Source of the DNA: Aurifilum marmelostoma
Lineage: Eukaryota > Ascomycota > Sordariomycetes > Diaporthales > Cryphonectriaceae
DNA: 64,000 bases
Assembly: GCA_027559495.1 (NCBI GenBank)
Contig: JAMXSV010000004.1
Location: forward strand, 1,973,001 to 2,037,000
Direction: 5' to 3'
In this document: positions 60,561-64,000 of the stretch, piece by piece
Position numbering within the stretch: the stretch's first letter is position 1
How the letters are laid out: every line of letters starts with the position of its first letter
The notes under the pieces: generated by a model
Told to the model about the DNA's origin: nothing
The model's input: only the letters and a program-made list of their open reading frames with translations
The model's database searches: none
Made by a program: the position numbers and the translations under genes

Positions 60561-63500
60561 TTTTAATAACTCTTATTTAAGAATAGTTCAGTATACTCTG
60601 CTTTAAGCAATATAGAAATATAATAGCTTTAGGAACTCTATCCTCTTCTAGCAGCAAGGCCGCTACTACTAACAAACTAATAAACTAGATATAGCTTCTT
60701 ATGCAGCGTATTAACAAACTGCGCATCTATTAGCAATAGCAAGAAGCTATAATCTAGTTCTAGTAAGCTTAACTCTTTACTTAAGAGCAGATTAGTAACT
60801 TTAGCATTATAGCAGCTATTAAGAACTATAAAATAGATAAACTTATTATATTTAATAGGAATTAAAAGATGCTTTAAGGATTCCTTATCTAGTATAAGGC
60901 ATACTTCTTGCACTATGCCTCTTAGTTTACTATAGAGTTAGAAAAAACTATCTTTGCAGAGACTTGCCTTAAGAATAATGCTCTTATTTAGTATAAGCCT
61001 TCTTTTAGGGACTACTTAAAGAATATTACTTGCTCTAGCCTTAGAAAGGATGCTACTAAGGAAATATTTTAATCCTTTAGCAGATTCGAAAAGATTCTTA
61101 AGAAGACCTTTAGAGACCCTAATAAAGAGAGGACTATAGCCTAATAACTTATAGCTTTATAATAAATTAAGTTAGCCTCTATATATATAGTTTAGTTTAA
61201 GCAATTTGCAGCATAACTCCTATAGAAAGATAAAAACCTTATAAAGCATTATTACTAGGGACTTAAGAATAAAGTTAAAAACGAAATTTCTAAATAAAAT
61301 TAGCTAGAGGATTTTACTATATTCTCTAATATAGCAATCTGCATTAATAACTGCCTTTACAAATAATGCATAGAAAAGAAGAAAGAAAACCTATTATAAA
61401 AGTTCTAAGCTAATATAAGCAAAAAGATGCAGAATTAAGAAAATTAACCCTAGTACTAAAGCATAGCTTATAGTAGCAGCATATATACTAGCCCTATAGA
61501 GCTTAATATTATAAATTAATATAGCAAGCATCTAGTATAAAATAATAATTAGGGATGCTATAATTATAGAAAATTAGAATACTTTATATAAAATTATTAA
61601 TAATTATAAAAGAAGTAATAGCAATTTATCTAGAAAGAATAATAGCTTAGTATTGCTAACTAATAAAAATCCAATTAGCTAAATAAAAATATCTTAATAA
61701 AGCAAGTAATAGACTCTATTAATTATAATTCTCTTAGTTAGACTATATATTATAATAATAGTTGCATATTATATCTCTTAGAGAAAGAAGGTTTAGGATA
61801 ATTCCTCCGGAAACCTAAAGAATAATAGCAACTTGCTATAGAAAGCAGAGCTTCTACTAAAGACAAATAATCAGATTATTCTGCTAACCCTATAGATTAA
61901 GGATCTAAGAAAAGATAAAACTAAGGGAAGTTTCCTCTATAGCACTATCTAATATAGCTTGCAAATAATAACAAATATATACTAGATATTATATTATCTC
62001 TAGCCTATAATAAGCGCAATAATAACTTAGAAAATGCAGACTTTACTCTAGCACTAATAGAAGAAGATATAATAGAAATACTTACCCTTAAAGAAGAAAT
62101 ACTCTAGAATAAATAGCCTAATAATCTACCTAAACCTATTATATAATAATATATAGATAAATTAGAAAAATTAGCATTAATTAGCTAATATAGCAGTATT
62201 AGCTTCTATAACCCAGATACTAAAGCATAAACTAAGCATCTTATATATAGAATTCTTCTAAGGGAACTCTTTTAAAGCATTCTAATCCAAAACTATAAAG
62301 CAGAAAGAATAAAGGATCCTAGAATTAATATATTCTATCTTAGATACTATTAATTAGCATAGATCTTATGCATATATTATAGCTATTAGATTTACTTTAA
62401 AGAAAAAGTTAAATATAGATAATTTCTAGTTAAAGAAGAAGAATAAGCTATCTAAGCATATAAAGAATCTAAACTTTAGTTTAGAGAAGTATTAGATAAA
62501 AGGCATAATAACGCTTTTATTAGGCTACTAGAAGATTGCTTAAAGCCTTGCATAGAAAGGAAATGCAAATAGTAGTAATGCCTAATAGAAAAATGCACTA
62601 TTTATATATAAAATAAAGCATATGCCTAGCATATATAATAGCATAGTAGGAAGCATTATAAGCATATATAATAATAAGCTAGAGCATTAGCTTAGCAAGC
62701 AGCTAGAAAAACTCTAAAAGAATAGGATCGCCTATAATAGGATTATAGATAATTAAACTAGAATAGTTCCTATATAAAGCCTCTAGAATAAATTATACTT
62801 ATATTATTATTAATATATATATCTATAGAGAAAAATATAATGCCTTATTAGATAGCAGTATATAAAGGAATTATATATCCCTAAATATTATTAATATAGC
62901 AAAGATACTATAGCAGCGGAAGAAGAAGCTCTATATACTTAATACTATAGAAGGAAAGCTAATTGCATATAACTTAAATATAATTAATAAGGAGACTAAT
63001 TATTTATCTATATAGATATAAGGATATATAACTAAGGTTTCTTTTAATATTATAGATATAGCATATTATAATATAATATTAGAACTTCTATAGCTTAAGG
63101 AGCATAATTCTTAAATTGATTAGACTACTAGCTAGATCTCTTAGAAATAAGCTATATCTAAAGGGATAGTTGCAATTAAAAGCGCAGAATAAGACTTAGT
63201 TACTAAGGATAGCTAAGAAAGGCGCTTAAATAAGAATTTAATATATACTTCCAAATTAGCAGGGACTAATAGCTTATAAAGAAGAATTGCAAATGCCTTA
63301 AATTTATAGAAGAAGATTAGGTATAGATTGGATTTATAAGTAAGCAGAAACTAATTAGAAAAACTTAGTCTAGCATAGAGCAATAATAATAGGCAGCAAT
63401 AATAGAAATAGAAGCTATAGCCTTAGAAAATCGATCTAGCTTAGAGTAGCTAGGATAGGCTAAAGAAGCAGATAAATTAAGAATTATAAAGAATTAGATA

Positions 63501-64000
63501 AAGCTAATTAGAATATAATACTTCTGCAATATTGCCTAGAAATGCTTAATAGTATCTCCTATTTCTATAAGTAATAGTAATAGAAAAAGGACTTCTACTA
63601 ATATTTAATAGCATACTATAAAAGTACTACAAATTTACTAGATTATTCTTAAAAAAGTATAAAGGATTACTTCCTGCTAGAACCTAATTTAACTATAAAA
63701 TACCCCTTAAGGAAAAGGCAAAACTAAAGTTTTTCTTTATTTATAGATTAGATAAAGCAAAACTTAAAGCATTTAGGAAGTATCTAGACAAAAATCTTAA
63801 AAGAGGATATATTAAAGAATTATACTCTCTAGCAGAATATTTAATCCTCTTTATACCCAAAAAGAATAGCAAATTTAGACTATATATAGACTTTAGATAA
63901 CTTAATAATATAATAATTAAGGATTATTACTCTCTATTAAAAAGCAATAAACTATAAGATAGAATATAAGGCGCATAGTAGTTTACTGCGCTTAATCTCA
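60105..64000 (+). mobile_element. Ty3/gypsy chromovirus, RIP-inactivated, partial (copy B)
   Basis: A second member of the copy A family, in the same orientation, inserted in the tail of the copia element and running beyond the window. Gag, protease and the start of reverse transcriptase are recognisable by parallel with copy A (for example 63160-63240 against 51590-51675, and 63650-63990 against 52075-52415). Stops from C-to-T and G-to-A changes are dense throughout. The five bases before the LTR are CTTTC; the matching 3' duplication is outside the window. Confidence 0.88.

Overview
The window comes from a filamentous ascomycete (Pezizomycotina, most likely a Sordariomycete; this is inference). 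The basis is short spliceosomal introns of about 54-120 nt with GTRNGT donors and CTRAC-type branch sites, long intergenic spaces, a fungal-type fused lycopene cyclase/phytoene synthase gene, and a large AT-rich block whose retrotransposons carry the C-to-T / G-to-A signature of repeat-induced point mutation (RIP). Most genes were rebuilt here by joining exons by eye; splice choices rest on phase, splice consensus and family fit, and no search was run.

Layout. 1-8.2 kb: an Rrt8/EI24-like membrane protein (minus strand, 8 exons), mitochondrial lipoyl synthase (plus), and a DHA-type MFS transporter (minus). 8.2-13 kb: noncoding, including about 1.5 kb of a decayed minisatellite with a CCAAGTGC...CTAGGA motif. 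13-15.4 kb: an intronless RBR E3 ubiquitin ligase with a long coiled-coil tail. 15.4-21.7 kb: noncoding, simple-sequence rich, with one possible decayed gene. 21.7-33.4 kb: housekeeping genes, namely glycine decarboxylase, a 51-residue Tom5, a Pin3/Lsb1-like SH3 protein, 2-methylcitrate dehydratase, and an acyl-CoA thioesterase ending in a peroxisomal AKL signal but broken by two +1 homopolymer frameshifts. 36.9-47.6 kb: a small cysteine-containing secreted protein, the divergent carotenoid pair carRA/al-2 and carB/al-1, a flavin monooxygenase and a beta-carbonic anhydrase.

48.1-64 kb: base composition changes abruptly. A complete Ty3/gypsy chromovirus (48500-56195, two 532-bp LTRs, CTTTA target-site duplication) sits inside a Ty1/copia element. 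A second gypsy copy of the same family begins at 60105 and runs off the window. All are heavily RIP-mutated and inactive; the RT catalytic aspartates read as asparagines. CpA and TpG survive almost only inside GCA/TGC, the outer LTR ends have escaped mutation, and an antisense Cys-motif plus coiled-coil reading frame between pol and the 3' LTR is unusually intact.

How the genes fit together. carRA and carB share a 1.56-kb divergent promoter and together convert geranylgeranyl diphosphate to cyclic carotenoids. Lipoyl synthase makes the cofactor used by the glycine cleavage H-protein, partner of the glycine decarboxylase 16 kb away. 2-Methylcitrate dehydratase acts in mitochondrial propionyl-CoA disposal, and the thioesterase is a predicted peroxisomal fatty-acid enzyme. 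Apart from the carotenoid pair there is no evidence of a co-regulated cluster.
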